DNA of 64,000 nucleotides from Leptodontidium sp. MPI-SDFR-AT-0119 (taxonomy: Eukaryota; Ascomycota; Leotiomycetes; Helotiales; Leptodontidiaceae), in contig JAHLEZ010000003.1 of the NCBI GenBank assembly GCA_020726505.1, forward strand, positions 3,472,001-3,536,000, in the 5' to 3' direction. Each line of letters opens with the position of its first letter. Within the stretch, counting starts at the first letter, position 1. The position numbers and the translations under genes are program-made. Under the pieces are notes generated by a model that worked only from the letters and a program-made list of their open reading frames with translations, made no database searches and was not told the origin of the DNA. Below, piece by piece: positions 25,557-38,575 of this stretch.

Positions 25557-26002
25557 TTACTGTACGACACATCCAGAATCAGAGTCCCAGTCATAGTCGT
25601 TATTTCTGATGTTCCGTTCCCTCCTAGCAATGCAGGGTGGACACCAAGGTCCTGGCCCTGTAGTTAGACTGATTCCGACCCTGTAGTAATCATTCCTTTG
25701 CTTGTCGAGGCAGAAAAGGATGTTAGAAAAGTTATGTGGCCTGCTTTGTGTCCTGCCACAGTGTGGGCATGCTTGGTAGTGATGTTCTTGGACACACCTG
25801 AAAAACAACGAACCATTCAGCTACAGATGCATTTCGAGAGTTTCTTTTGTGCAGACTGGTACCAAGGTGCTTGTATTGTGCGGAAAATAAAACCAAGATG
25901 ATTTTGTCTGGGGTTCGGGGGAGGTGGCTGCAACGTTTTATGGCGGAGATTCGCGAATGATACAACTTGGAGCTCTGTAAGACAGTCAGGACTAGACATC
26001 AA
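25557..26002 (-). CDS. Candidate two-exon small CxxC protein
   Basis: An upstream frame (start 26002, MMSSPDCLTE) can be joined in phase to a downstream one through a GTACCA..CAG intron of about 65 bp, giving ..IFRTIQAPW then CVQEHHYQACPHCGRTQ. The product would be about 125 residues with CPHCG and CPPC pairs spaced like a zinc ribbon, and an acidic Asp/Asn-rich end. Fungi have many such small Cys-pair proteins of unknown function. No family is recognised; splicing is inferred only from sequence. Confidence 0.35.
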
Positions 26003-26772
26003 AACAGAAGCTTTTCTGAAAATACCGACTTGAATGGAGTTAAGTTGTTGAAGGAATATTTATATTGAGGGAACTGAGGGAGGTCTTGACCAAGTTAGGG
26101 GATGGGACTTGACTTGAATTTGAAAGAGGCTTCCGCCACGCCCGATTGCCGCGCAGTAAAATGAAGATCTTCTAGCCCGCCCGACAAAGGTGTAGAACTT
26201 AAGTATCTTCTGGTGGTGCCCGACTGCAGTGTTGCAAAATTGTTTTAGATGAAGATCAGTTCCTATCATAGGTGTGCCATGGGATAGGAGGTCTCAGAAT
26301 AGACAAGCCACTATTGGAGAGCGCCAAAGTCTCCTCTATCTGAGTCTATCATTTGTCGGAGGTCTATGTGAGGCTTAAGGCATTTATTTTTGCTCTTCAG
26401 ATGAAAGAAGAAAGTATAGAAATAACCAGTTACTGCCGAATGCTCGATGCGTAGAATGTTGAGACAGTCCAGAGGGAGAGTTCTGAGAGCAATAGAGCAG
26501 GTAGGTTTCATGAAGCGTATGAGCCGTCTTAATTCCTTTCCAAGTGAGCCTGCTCAAGACCGAGACAAAGACAAAAAATATAACATAGAGAGCCTTCACG
26601 GCTGTTGAGATTTGAGAAGGTTAAGGGCAGAGAGAATCCTCATTTGATTTTGCATCCCGTAGCTAATCTCAAATTTTAGTTGTCGAAGCCTGACTAGGCG
26701 AGCATCGGGTAGCATTCGCTCCTTGCGTGATGAAAGTCGTCATGATAGTTTGAGGGGCCGAACTGACCCAGC
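26003..26772. other. Intergenic region
   Basis: Holds the 3' flank of the chitinase and upstream sequence of the candidate CxxC gene. No other gene seen. Confidence 0.5.
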
Positions 26773-28042
26773 TCAGAGTCGATGATGATGTATGCTTCGT
26801 ATCACTCGGCGTTCTCGACGGAACCGTTGTGCTCCTGCCTCAATACCCCTCGGCGCCTGACACTGTACTCCACCATCCCCCGAAAACCCAGTCAAGATAT
26901 TCTTCACAGCTGAGTAATACACGCCTTGGGGATTATTCTCCGCAGAAGTTGCTTCCCAGATCATCACACCCCCAAAATTATCCTTACAGAAGTACGCTTT
27001 GATAAGCCGCGAGATCTCATCGGGTGAGAGGTAGAAACCGCCAGCGTCTGGAGCACCAGGGACACCAATGTAGAGTTTGGCGTTGGCGCTTGCAGTTCCA
27101 GAAAGAAAGGTCGACCAGGTGTTGTAAGTGAAACCGTTCGCTTTTTCGGCGCCGCCCATGGTGAAGTTGGTGTTCGCGTTTACCCAGTTGCGGGCTGAGC
27201 ATTGGGGCGTGTTGTAGTATTGCACGAAGATGATGTCGAATTGGACTTGGGAGATCAAAGCCCCCATGTTGGCGTCTATCACAACACATTGAGGCGCACC
27301 TGTGAGTATGTATGTCTTGCTTGCTGTTGTGAAGTGTTGGCGAAGTCTTGAGGCCATCGCGATGTAGCCTGCTTGATTATCTGCATTTTAAGTTAGCCTG
27401 TAACTTATTCTCAGAATAGAAGGCGTACCTGGCGAAGGGATCTCAATATCGAAATCGAAGCCATCTACTTCCACCGTTGTATCCACGCTATCAAAGGGCC
27501 GAGGAAGACCCCTGGCAACCCACTCTGAAGTTCGTGGACCGAATGCACCCCACAAAAAGTCGGCAAATGCTTCACCATTGGCAGCACCACTGAGTTGATA
27601 CGTGTTCGTTCCCCCTCCTAGGGAGAGTATTATTTTCTTTCCGTGCACATTTTGGCACACTGGGATATCGGCAACAAGTTGCGGACACGATGACTGGAGC
27701 TGATCTTTAGATGGATCTGGTCCAGGTCCGGGATAGACAAAAGTTCCTCCCCAACATTGGTTTCCGAAGTTACTCCCCGGAAAGCCGTTGCCTTGCTGAG
27801 GAAAGATGTGTATGAATCCAATTGGGATGATGTCAACAGTTGACTGCTCGCAAAAGTGCAGCAACCGTTGCTGACCTCCTCCTTGACCCTGAAAATTGTG
27901 AGTATATTAATGAGGAATTGTTGAGAACGCATACCCAGTGTAAAGCGAGATTTGTTTTCGAGTTGCTGTCATATGTGGCATGACCAAAACTTAAAAAATT
28001 CAACAGAAATAGGATATCGAACAAGAATCTGAGAGACGACAT
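26773..28042 (-). CDS. Class III (GH18) chitinase, secreted
   Basis: Three exons, 28042-27935, 27888-27429 and 27380-26773, give 391 residues in phase. The start at 28042 (MSSLRFLFDILFLLNF) gives a good signal peptide; an upstream in-frame ATG at 28135 would bury it and was not used. The TIM-barrel marks are present: KIILSLGGG on strand 3 and VDGFDFDIE on strand 4, with the catalytic glutamate at about residue 185 and both preceding aspartates intact, then IFVQYYNTPQC and GVMIWEATSAE. It should hydrolyse chitin (GH18 retaining mechanism) in the wall or medium. No chitin-binding module or Ser/Thr-rich GPI tail follows; the protein ends in an unusual Arg/His-rich tail of about 35 residues. Its role could be wall remodelling or nutrient release. 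Confidence 0.9.
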
Positions 28043-28630
28043 GATGGAAGTCGGTTCCCCTGAAACGGATTGATCAAAATGAGCGAATGGATGAATGGCC
28101 TGAAAGGACTGACTGAAGCAAGCGTCTGGCGCCACAAAAACAAGAACTGAGATCTGTTTTAAATCGAAAGACGCACATTATTAATGCTTTTGATCCCTAT
28201 ATACTCCAGAAAAGCGCCGGACGAACAGGGCCCATTATGGGTTGTCAAGAGCCCAAACAGGCAGGACAGTGCTGGCAATCTACCAACTAGTAGATTATCC
28301 GGATCCTTCGACCAATTCATCCCGCTTACATCCCCACATGGTAATTGAAAGCACTTGCGGCATGAACTTTGTGATTAACATCTCGAGCACTGATGGGATG
28401 TGGAGTATCTCTTGAGAATAGGACGAAGGGATAGCGGAGGAGAAGACTCCGAGGCAGGGAGGATGTCGTTTCAAGGTGTAGGAGGCCCGCAGACTTCTGC
28501 GCTGCCAACACCAATGAAAGACGATGACAAAGGAGAAGTTTCGGGCTGCAGCTCCTTTTCAATGTTTGGTGTTGATGTATTTTGAAGGCTTTCTCACTCG
28601 AAAAGAAGGGGAGTTCATAAAGCTGAACAA
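28043..28630. other. Chitinase upstream region
   Basis: Promoter and 5' flank of the minus-strand chitinase. No gene seen. Confidence 0.5.
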
Positions 28631-29008
28631 TCAAGCTTTGGCACCAATGATTGGAACTCCTTCGCTGAAGGCTTCGGTATAGATTCTTAGACATCGCGTG
28701 CAATTGTGCAAACAATGCACTTCAGACTCCTTAAAAAGAAGAGATAATTCGACTGGATGGGGTGTCCAGAAAATGCTGTTCATCTCAAGGTATCCAGCCG
28801 GTAAAAAAGGTGCTCGGGTGACACCGGAGATTGGGTCAGGGGATGGCATGACTTCCAGGTTGCACACATTCAACAACACGCCATCGCTCCACACACCACA
28901 GTTTTTCACTTCAACATAGCAGTTTTCGCATTCTTTGCGTATAGTGTACGAATGTAATAAACAAATAAACCTGATTTTAATAGGCAAGTAAACAAAGGGT
29001 AGAACCAC
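28631..29008 (-). CDS. Doubtful hypothetical frame
   Basis: A 125-codon frame with protein-like composition in its second half (CNLEVMPSPDPISGVTRAPF, HCLHNCTRCLRIYTEAF). No family recognised and no splice partner found. Reported only because the composition is better than in most random frames here. Confidence 0.2.
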   Translation of the reverse strand: MVLPFVYLPIKIRFICLLHSYTIRKECENCYVEVKNCGVWSDGVLLNVCNLEVMPSPDPISGVTRAPFLPAGYLEMNSIFWTPHPVELSLLFKESEVHCLHNCTRCLRIYTEAFSEGVPIIGAKA

Positions 29009-29540
29009 GTGACCAGATTCCAGATTGAATCGAGCCGAGGAACAGGGCAGGGATGCTTATCAAGCCCAAGATCTGACCTTCCGTATCGCGGATTACGTCG
29101 ACTACATTGACTCGAAAGGAGTTGACCTGCGATTGGACAAGTCATTGTACGCGCACAGAACCTGGAGTCGAGCGTTTCCTTCGATGGGCAGTGAGAACGG
29201 TTCCTGACTCTTGTCCTTCTTCGATGGATCCAAAGTCAATTCTTCTGGCATCGATGTCCCTGATCCGATCTTCCACGGCTAAAACAGACAGATAAGAGCC
29301 TCACCGACAGTTTGCCATTGAAATAGGTCTTGCATCGCAGTCATACGTGGTGTGGATCAATAGTATCAAAGTCTCCTGTTTTCGGATATTAGGACCGACT
29401 GCTCTGACGGGCCTCCTAAGTCGGCGGACAACTATTTATAAAATATCAAATCTCTTCTGCTCTAATTATTTTTTTAGACCAGACTTGTGTCTTTTTTCTT
29501 ATCTTTTATTGATTGTTGCATATTCGAGCCGAACGACAGG
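29009..29540. other. Promoter region of the F-box gene
   Basis: No gene seen. AT-rich just upstream of the F-box start at 29541. Confidence 0.5.
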
Positions 29541-30527
29541 ATGGTGGAATACCCCACTACGATTGGCACATTGCCGAATGAAGTGAGTCTCCAGTTTGAA
29601 ATATCCATGTGTATATTAACAGGAAACACAAGATTCTCATGAATGTCCTCTGTCTCTTCCCTACTAAATCCCTCCTACCTCTTACTCTTACCTCCCGCCG
29701 CATCCACGATGTAATCCTTCGAATAATCCACAATCGAATGCTCGCAGCAGCAAACATACCAGGCCACCACGTAGTTCTCGAATGCTACCACCCCTCCACG
29801 AAACACAGCACTCCCTACTATATCTGCGAATATCTCGGCACCGATGATCTTGAGACGAGAGCTGGACTGCAAGATAGCTGCACATTGGGACACTTGCGAG
29901 GGTTATACTCACATTTCCGACCCGTCCAACCTGAAGGCGACCGGAAAGTCTGGGCTGTACATCCAATAAGCGGTTGGCACGCTACTACCCTCGATGCATT
30001 CAGAGAAAATACGGGCGGTCTGGTTTCGCAGAATGTGGATCTGGAATCTTATGAGCAGTTCTCGCAATTGCAATCCGTGGTCAACTTGGTGAAGGTTGGG
30101 CCTAAAAAGGGGCTCTTCCAGAGCTGTGTCACGATTGGCGAGGGATTGACCAGAGTCTGGAGAAACTGGTTGGGAGAGCAGGTGAAGAGAAATGAGTCTT
30201 CAAATGATTCTCAGCTGGAATCAGAAGATGACAGCAAAACTCGTCTGCTATGGTCGTCAATGGATCAGCACACAGGACTACGTCTACATGTGACTGAGGG
30301 GAAGGAGTTCACCGTCGGTCCCACGCGGCGAAATGGAGATGACGAGAATGTGTCGTACACTTTGCAGTACGAAGGTACGCTTTGCTGATTACATAGCCGC
30401 CCTCTTCCATATGATTAACAACCTCTCAGAATTGGTAGTGCGAACCAGCCAACTTCTTCTACAAGTTGAAGAATCACTGTCCCAAGAAGTAAACCATGAA
30501 GGTAAACCCATGATGACCGTATCCTAA
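29541..30527 (+). CDS. F-box protein
   Basis: Exons 29541-29582, 29633-30374 and 30430-30527 give 293 residues in phase. The F-box is split by the first intron: ..TIGTLPNE joins ILMNVLCLFPTKSLLPL, then TLTSRRIHDVILRIIHNR, matching the LPxEIL..PTKSLLPLxLxxRR pattern. F-box proteins recruit substrates to SCF ubiquitin ligases through Skp1; the target here is unknown. The rest is a fungal-specific region (ECYHPSTKHSTPYYICEYLG; WRNWLGEQV; VSYTLQYEELVV) with no WD40 or LRR repeats. The acceptor CACAAG at 29632 was chosen over the ACAG at 29622 because only it keeps the F-box in frame. Confidence 0.8.
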
Positions 30528-31999
30528 GCCCTAAATTCGATTGGGAATACGCCCTCCGGAGCCTGGCCTTCAGCGAGACCGACGACGCGACGATCCTGAG
30601 CCCCTAAACCCACTTTGGTTGGGAGAGAGAGTTGACATAAGATGATTTGATATGCTATAAATACTTACTAGCGTGCTTTGATTAGGTTTGGTCTGTGGTT
30701 TGGATGGCGTTTATTTGTCAGGTGTGTACAGAGGAGATCTAGTTGGGGAATCGAACGTGATGTGGCAGCCACAGATTGAGCCGTAAGTTGGATTTTATCT
30801 ACATTTGGCTCGACTGATCTAAATTGTTTGCAGTTTCTGATGTTATTTGGATTTAATTCCAGCTTCACATATATACTGAACATGGTACAAGACCCGGTGT
30901 TCAGGGTTGGATTTGCAGGCATCAGTGGAATAGCCTCTCGTCTTATATTTCCTTGATCTTAGAATTGGGCGAGCAATATACAGCATTTGTTTACTCACCA
31001 TTTCCCTCGGCAAGAGATTTACATTTGTCGAAGCATCCAGCATACTCCAAGAAGACAGCTTTCCCTCCAAGACAGTCCTACAACGGGAAGAGGGAGTATA
31101 TATCCTCCAAATCCGTCAAATCTAGCAAAGCAAGTTTGGCTCTCTAAATTACCTACCTCGTCAACCTTCTCAACACCCGCCTCTCCATAATTCCCCAACG
31201 CCTGCTGTCTCCACGGTCCAATTCCTGCGCTCTACATTCCTACCCGACAATTAAAACCGAACAAGCATCAAAATGACTGGCGTAGTTGAGTAATGAGTGC
31301 TGGTACTCGTCCTGAATTTGGTGGGTTTTGGCTAAGCGATATTAAAATGGGGTTTTGTGTTGTCTTACATCCGATTCTTGAAATATCGGGAGGGATCTTT
31401 ATAATAGAGAATTTGACAAGCTGCCAAAGGAACGACTTGCTAAAATACCGTCTATGTCATGGCGTCACGAATTCAATGAATAGCTGATTGCACCTCCCAT
31501 GAACAACTTGGGTTCAAACACCACTTCACAAGTAGTGAGGCTTGGCTGGTCGTTGGATTCTTCCCGAGCCACTGAGCAAACACAACTTCATTCTACTGAA
31601 AAATCTGTATGTTGCTTTCTGAACAGCATCACGAGTTTCCAGGCAGCGATCGAAATAGAGAGAAATCCAATCTGCTCAGTCACATGTGCATCACGTGCTT
31701 TCACCAACTTTGATTCATTTGTGAGTGCTTACCGTCAGTCCAACCAACGAATACCGCAGTTCATAAAATACAATACCAATGTTCCATTCCACATGGGGTG
31801 ATTTAGCAGAACTGTGACAAGGTTCACAGGGAAGAAAGCAAACAGCTGCGCCACAAGCCTTCCAGCCTCAAGGCAGGCTGCGCACCGATCCTTCTAACAT
31901 ATGACATTGTCGAAATCCTCTCGAGTTGATTTAGCATCATCTCTAAGCCAGTATCTCGATCCAAGAGTAAGAACCTAACATCACCCAGCAGTTCACACG
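30528..31999. other. Intergenic region
   Basis: AT-rich with short frames only. Nothing recognised. Confidence 0.5.
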
Positions 32000-32800
32000 A
32001 TGGACAGCAAACAGGCATCTCCCGATCTCAAGCCTGGGGTTGCGATGGCATCCCGTGACTCAAAGCCTCTACCTCCAAGACCAACGTCCCCAGGTGAGGT
32101 TCAGCTTCAAACTCGAGAAAGAGTATGGGACTAACAATGACCAGATGTGCAAATTCGTCCCAGTCCACTCGCTTTAATCCTCCCACCAGCAATCGGACTC
32201 CTGGGCGTGACACCCGAGCAACAACGTCAGCAGAAATTCCCATACTCGATGCCCACCAAGGACGGCATCACAGTCTACTTCAGCACTGTCGCGCTTTCAT
32301 TCATCTTCTTCCGATTCCAAGCGCAAACTTTAGAATACTACTTTCCATACGAACAGCGCGATTCAATTACAGCGTTCTTTGTATGGTGGGTATTCTTCTT
32401 GCAGTTTCGAATCGGGGTATACTCCTGTCTGTACCCTTTCCTGTTTGCATGTCTCTTGAGGGCTAGAAGTGGGCAATGGCCGAGCAGAATCCAGGTTATG
32501 GGGAGTCGTAGAGAGCAGGAGATTGAATTGGAAAGAGGAGAGGAAGTGAGAAAGAGCGGTGTGATTGGATTGTTGTGGCTGTGGATGAGTTATACTTGGG
32601 TGGGAGTGGTGCTCATGGATGCGTGGACGGCGTGGAAGGAAGGACTTGGACAGGAGGAATTTGTTAGGGAGAAGAGATTGAGAGAACTTGAGGAGGCGAG
32701 GTTGAGGGTTGTTGAAAAGGAGAAGACGAAGCGAGAGAAAAGTATTGGGGAGGAGGAGAGTCGTGGGAATGAGAAAGAGGGCAAGGATGACAAAGTATGA
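32000..32800 (+). CDS. Small membrane protein with a charged coiled-coil tail
   Basis: Exons 32000-32093 and 32145-32800 give 249 residues in phase; the 51-bp intron has GTGAGG..CAG ends. After a Pro-rich cytosolic-looking start come hydrophobic stretches (VYFSTVALSFIFFRF; ITAFFVWWVFFLQF; GVYSCLYPFLFACLL; VIGLLWLWMSYTWVGVVLM), then a highly charged Glu/Arg/Lys helix of about 60 residues probably forming a coiled coil. I do not recognise a family. It is likely an integral membrane protein with its coiled coil on the cytosolic side; role unknown. Confidence 0.6.
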
Positions 32801-33633
32801 GATTGTTTTGAATTAAAAGGAACGGTTTACTTTCGAAACTTGAATGTTCGCACCGCTTCCGATGTTTACTCGATCCTCAATTGAAGCTTCTCGGGCAAAG
32901 ATAAGAAAAGAGCTTCATTGCGGGATTGACGCCTTCGGTCTCGAACTCCGACGCACCACCTCCCTGGACATATCACATCAGCCCTCGAGCTTATCGGATC
33001 AATGATCACTCGCATAGTAGCGATAAAAAATTGACAAGAATTCCCTTGCAGTACGAGCGATGCACAAACCCCGATGAAGATTAGGCGGGGTAATGTTGTG
33101 TATTCAAGGTAACATTGGCAGGGGAATGAGCGAATGCGAGCAACCCCCAAGTATTCCCCAACCGGACGAGATTGTGCAAAAGCAATCCAAGGCTTTATCT
33201 TTCTGTTGTACGGTGTTTATTTCTAGTCGCGTTCCCATTAACGTCCCTTTTTGGTTTGATGTCGTCTAGTTAGGCATGTTCAGCGGGTGTTGTTTTGTTG
33301 GTTGCGTCTGCCACATCCCCCCTCGTACGATTACCGAACCGAGATGCTTGTATTCCTTGGCTCCTTCCCCCTCTGGAGCAACTTTTATGCTGCTTACTGG
33401 CATGGGCATCGCATGCAGCTTCCTTTAAGTTGTACAAGTTGATTTTCTGGTTCACCGGTGCCACGACGGTTCTGATTTCTGGGATTTGGTGCGTCGTATG
33501 CTAGTGAGATGTATGCCGGCAAAACTGTGTTGGTATCAGCCTGTAGAGTGTGAGGCTCATATAAGTATATGAGTCTGAGCATTAGTTTTCATTGTCCGAA
33601 CTCTATCTCGTCAACACGTTCACAGTCGCCGGA
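32801..33633. other. Intergenic region
   Basis: No gene seen. Includes the promoter of the aminopeptidase gene at 33634. Confidence 0.5.
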
Positions 33634-35453
33634 ATGAAGTTCATTCTGGGAGTTCTCTCAACGTTGGTGGTGGCCATCCTGCACTCCACGATCATTTTAG
33701 CTGCTGACCTACCCCTCGTTGAATCGGTAAGCCAAACTAGATGCTCCAATTCACAAAAACTGACAAAATCTCCAGGGTAAGTTGAGAAGGAATATCCTTA
33801 GGTCTGAATTGATTGCAAAAGCAATCGCACTCGAATCCTTCGCGTACGATACCCCGCAACGGAACCGTCAGATCGGAACCCCTGGACACAACACAACTGT
33901 CAATTGGCTGAAGAACACCCTCGAACAATATGGAAGCTATTACAAAACCTACTTTCAACCATATCCCATGCTACTTCATGTTGCGGCGAATTTAACCGTC
34001 AATGAGAAGAGTCTCGAGGTCTATGCTTTGGGGATGAGTCCCTCTGGGAAGGCAAAGGGACCGTTGGTCCATATTCCGAATTTGGGGTGCGCAAAGGTAT
34101 GTCCCTGAGTTTGGTAAACAAGGAACATTGAATGTCCTGACCGTCCTCCAGAGCGATTTTCCAACAGACCTCACTGGCAAGATAGTTCTCATATCACGCG
34201 GAACCTGCCAGTCCGCAATAAAAGTTGCCTTCGCAGGTTCAGCAAACGCGATGGGGGCGATAATCTACAATGTGAATAATCCACTGTACAGTAGCATGAA
34301 TGGTTACTCTCTTCAGAAAACATCTACTCCCGAAGGTCCGTATGTACCAACTGGAGGGATCACCAAGGCCGATGGGCTCGACCTGGTGGCCCAGCTGGAC
34401 GCTGGGGTTTCGATCATTGCGGATCTATCAACCGAGACAGTCAATAAGACAACGTAGGTATTATTTTGAACTAGACTGGCGACAGTGCTAATGTGAAGAA
34501 AGTTACAATGTCATTGCACAGACAACAGGAGGAGATCAAGACAATGTTCTTCTCCTTGGAGCACACACCGATTCTATAGCCGCCGGTGAGAACAACAAAC
34601 GCCCATTGACATAAGCAGAACTTGGAACGGTAGCTGATTTTTTTCCCCCAGGACCTGGCATCAACGACAATGGATCGGGTACAAATTCACTACTTGAGAT
34701 TGCAATGCAGCTTCCTAAATACTCCGTCAAAAATGCAGTAAGATTTGGATGGTAAGTGATCTTGCACACCTAAATTTGAATGCTGTGTTGAAATCCTCTA
34801 GGTGGACTGCTGAAGAACCTGGCCTTCTCGGTTCAACTTTCTATGTTGCCAATTTGAACCAATCAGAGATCAACAAGATCCGACTCGTCTTGAGTAATGA
34901 TCTATGGTTCCTCCATCAACGCAGTTCTAGCTGACATTTGGTAGATTTCGACATGCTTGCAAGTCCCAATTACATATACTCAATATACGACGGAGACGGT
35001 TCAGCGTTCAACGAAACCGGTCCTCCAGGGTCCGCCGAAGCCGAAGCCGCCTTCCAAAATTACTTCACCAACATCGCCCATTTCAACTACACCGAAATCG
35101 AGTTCGACGGCCGCTCAGACTACGGCCCGTTCCTCGACGTGGGAATTCCATGTGGTGGTATCGATACAGGCGCTGAAGGCATCAAGACTGTGGAGGAGCG
35201 GGCTATGTTTGGTGGAAAGGCGGGCGTAGCATACGATATCAATTACCATGGCAAAGGGGATAATCTGAGTAACTTGCACCTTGGTGCATGGACCGAGATG
35301 ACGAAAGCGCTGGCACATATGACGGCTCTGTATGCGAGAAGTTGGGAGAGTTTACCACCGCGAAATGTCTCCTTAGAGGCGAAGAGAATGGCGATGGAGA
35401 AGAGAAGCTCCGGTGGAGGCTTTGGAGAGCGAGAGAATCTTCGGCATGTTTGA
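33634..35453 (+). CDS. M28 zinc aminopeptidase (aminopeptidase Y / leucine aminopeptidase type)
   Basis: Seven exons, 33634-33726, 33776-34096, 34152-34453, 34503-34585, 34652-34751, 34802-34893 and 34945-35453, give 499 residues with every phase in agreement. A signal peptide (MKFILGVLSTLVVAILHSTI) precedes an N-terminal region and a PA domain (LTGKIVLISRGTC..GAIIYNV). The M28 metal ligands can be seen in order: LLLGAHTDS, INDNGSGT, TAEEPGLLGS, NFDMLASPNY and INYHGKGDN. It would remove N-terminal residues from peptides in the vacuole, wall or medium. The last histidine lies in NYHGKGD, without the Cys-Tyr-His-x-x-Cys disulfide common in yeast aminopeptidase Y. Several N-glycosylation sites support secretion. 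Confidence 0.92.
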
Positions 35454-36587
35454 TTGATCACTTGGGACTTATACGAGGACTTTTTCTCGCCACCTTGTCA
35501 AATTTCACTTCGGCAAGGGATCGTAAAAGCCAGCCGACAAAAACAGCAATGGCTTCGACCTTTTTCATGATTGACGCTCTTTCCTTGCTCAGAGCTAGGT
35601 CCTGCAGCCGGAATATCCTGAATTTTCTCATCACGCAGACAAGTCATCAATAAGCCAAACTGCTGCTCGCTTCATTACTACCATCCATCGAGGCTAGCTA
35701 AATCCAAGATCAAAACTAAGGCTTACTTAAACACGAGCTCGGATTTTCTTTATAGTTAGTATTCTGAAATTATTTAGCGACTTTGAATAAGCTCTCATTC
35801 ATGGATATATTTAAGTAATAAAGAGAGAAGGCTACCTTCCTACCTGAGTAGTCATCGCTTCACTGGAGACGAAATTGGCTAGCCTCGTATGGTTTTAAAA
35901 GTAAAGCTGTTTTTCTGCAAATTCAAGGCCTAGAATAGTCTAAACATCAATCAATTTTCTCTCTTAGAAACAGATTTTCAGCTTGTTCTTTGCAGACACA
36001 ATCCTATTTGAAGAAGTGGCGTCGATCGGACGAATTGGTACTGGTCAAACCAATAGGAGCCACTCCCTCAACACGAGCCAACAACCTTAGCACAATCTCC
36101 AGCAAACCCAATTCGCCAATACTATGAATATCAATATTAAGGCTTTTCAGATAGAAGATCTTGCCTACTCTAAATGCCCACGTGGATACTGTTTTCCCAG
36201 TTCATTCATGCGGGGTACAGTAATGCAATGTGGGGTTTCCCCAGCCTCGACAGATCAAGCCCCACTGCACCACCGTGCCTGTGCCTCAGCCAAGGACTTC
36301 GGTTTCCTCGTGGCGTTGGACCCGATAGGTCACTCACTCACTGCAGCAAGAGAACAAGTATCGGAATTATAGGCGCCGAAGGGGTGCAATCAGGCTAGAG
36401 ATAGCGTGAGCCGCTAAGCGTAGCTGGAATATTGTGTTAGTGTTCAAGTTTAGTTTTGATTCTTTTTGTTGATGTTTGTTTTTTGGTGATTGATTTATAC
36501 TCTGGAATCTTGTATTGATCTAAAGCTGATTTGCGGTGGAAGAAGTTCTGATAATATATTTGGTATCTTGATATTTACAAGTTGGAA
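35454..36587. other. Intergenic region
   Basis: AT-rich, no gene supported. The end is the promoter of the FAD monooxygenase. Confidence 0.5.
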
Positions 36588-38049
36588 ATGGCTGTAACAA
36601 TCACCAATGAAGACCAGCCAGCGCCGGCGACAGGAATCAATGTGATTGTAGTCGGAGCTGGTAAGTGCACCTACCCCTCGTTGCCCCTCCTCGCCCCTCA
36701 AATGAACTCCAAAATTCTGACAATCCTCTCAGGTTTCGGCGGTCTCGTCGCCGCAATCGAATGCCACCGACAAGGCCACTCCGTCTCCATCTACGAGTCC
36801 TTCCCGGAACTCAAAGTCCTCGGCGACATCATCTCGTTCGGACCCAACGCAGGCCGGATTTTCCACCGGTGGGAGAATGGCAAGATCGCAGCTAAGATGC
36901 GAGCCCTCTCTATCGATCTGAGGAACTACGGGTTCAAGATCCATAAATACGATACCGGTGAGGTGGTCTCACACCAGAAGACCCCCGAGGGCGATCCTGC
37001 TGCGCCGAACTTTAATGGCCACCGAGGGGAGTTGCATCAGGTTGTTTTTGAGTATGCGGAGAGTTTGGGCATCCCGATTCATCTGGGATGTAGGGTTGTG
37101 CAGTATTTTGAGGATGGGGAGAAGGCGGGTATTGAGTTGGAGAGTGGAGAGAAGGTATGTTTTTGTTTGGCTTGTTGATTTACTATTGGAGAGGAAGATG
37201 CTGACTTGAGGAAGATTACTGGAGATATTGTCATTGGTTCAGATGGCGTAAGGTCGAAAGCCCGAACACTCGTTCTGGGATATGAAGATAAGCCCAAGAG
37301 TAGTGGTTATGCAGTATTCAGAGCATGGTAGGAACACTTCAAGCACTCTGATATCATAGCAATACTGATCTTTCAACAGGTTCTCAAACAAAGACATGAT
37401 TGCCGATCCCCGCACAGCTGAGTTCTGCAACAATGGCGACACTTTCAACGGCTGGATAGGTCCAGACGTACATTTCCTCTTCAGCACGATCAAGAACGGA
37501 TCCGACTGCTGCTGGGTACTTACGCACCGCGATGATGCCGACATTGATGAATCCTGGTCTCTGCCGGGCAAGCTTGAGGACGTGTATAAAGTGCTTGAGG
37601 GATGGGACCCCATGTGCAAAGCGATCGTTGAGAAGACTCCAAGTTTGGTAGACTGGAAACTTGTTTATCGAGATCCCCTGCCAACTTGGGTCTCCAAGGG
37701 TGGTCGTATTGCTCTCCTTGGAGACTCGGCACATCCTTTCTTACCGACTAGTGCCCAAGGTGCAACGCAGGCTTTGGAGGATGGCGTTACGTTAGCCATT
37801 ACGTTGAGGAGAGCCGGCAAAGGAGATATACCAACAGCAGTTAGAGCGTACCAGGCGATTCGGTACGACAGAGTGAAGGCTGTACAGAAGACTGGGGAGA
37901 CAACGAGGGATATGTGGCATAAGGCAGATTGGGACAAGGTAAAGAAGGACCCCAAGCTGGTCGAGTTCCCAAGAGAGGATTGGATTTTCTTGCATGATGC
38001 GCAGAAACATGCTGAGGAGGTTTATGATGAGGTTGTTAATGCGCTGTAG
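36588..38049 (+). CDS. FAD-dependent monooxygenase (salicylate hydroxylase / PHBH type)
   Basis: Exons 36588-36660, 36733-37154, 37215-37327 and 37380-38049 give 425 residues in phase. Start: first ATG, MAVTITNED, after a purine-rich leader. The class A flavin monooxygenase marks are all present: the dinucleotide fold VIVVGAGFGGLVAAIE, split by intron 1 after the first GAG, the DG motif IVIGSDGVRSK, and GRIALLGDSAHPFLPTSAQG, which binds the FAD ribityl chain and pyrophosphate. Such enzymes hydroxylate or decarboxylate aromatic acids using NAD(P)H and O2, in catabolism or in secondary metabolism. Substrate cannot be told from sequence. A sugar-type MFS transporter lies convergently 527 bp downstream, which may be coincidence. 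No signal peptide; likely cytosolic. Confidence 0.92.
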
Positions 38050-38575
38050 ATGGGGTTTAGATAGTCTAGGTTTATAAACGATAGAATTTCATCATTGGTC
38101 ATTGACATGCAGTCGTGGCGGGAGAGTCCTTCATCTTCTGTACAGGGCGAAATGTGCTTAGACTTTCAGATTATGTCACCACTGCGTCTTATCAATCACA
38201 AAGAAGTAAGCAACAGCAATTGTAGAGTCTACAGTACAATCTTAGTAGATTGTATGTATCTCACTCAAGGTTGCAGTTCATGTACGGACACAATCAAGTG
38301 AGGAAAGACTTTGTTCCACTGCCACGAGCACCTGAAGAGAAAGTCGGCATCCTTGACGCATTCAGTAAAGGTCAAGGGAGAAGCTCACAAGTCTAATAGC
38401 AAATCGAAAAAACATGTCTTAAAATATATTCTATCAGGCTTAATGAATAGTTCTGATAGGTTGATGCATGAGTTGCGTTTCAGATGGCAAACAACACTTC
38501 AGACCACCCCGGCATTTAAGCTTGCCCTACTTAATTTCCAACAACCACCAAGGAATTGCCACTTCTCTGCGAATT
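38050..38575. other. Convergent 3' flanks
   Basis: Space between the stops of the FAD monooxygenase and the MFS transporter. AT-rich, holds both 3' UTRs; no gene. Confidence 0.5.
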
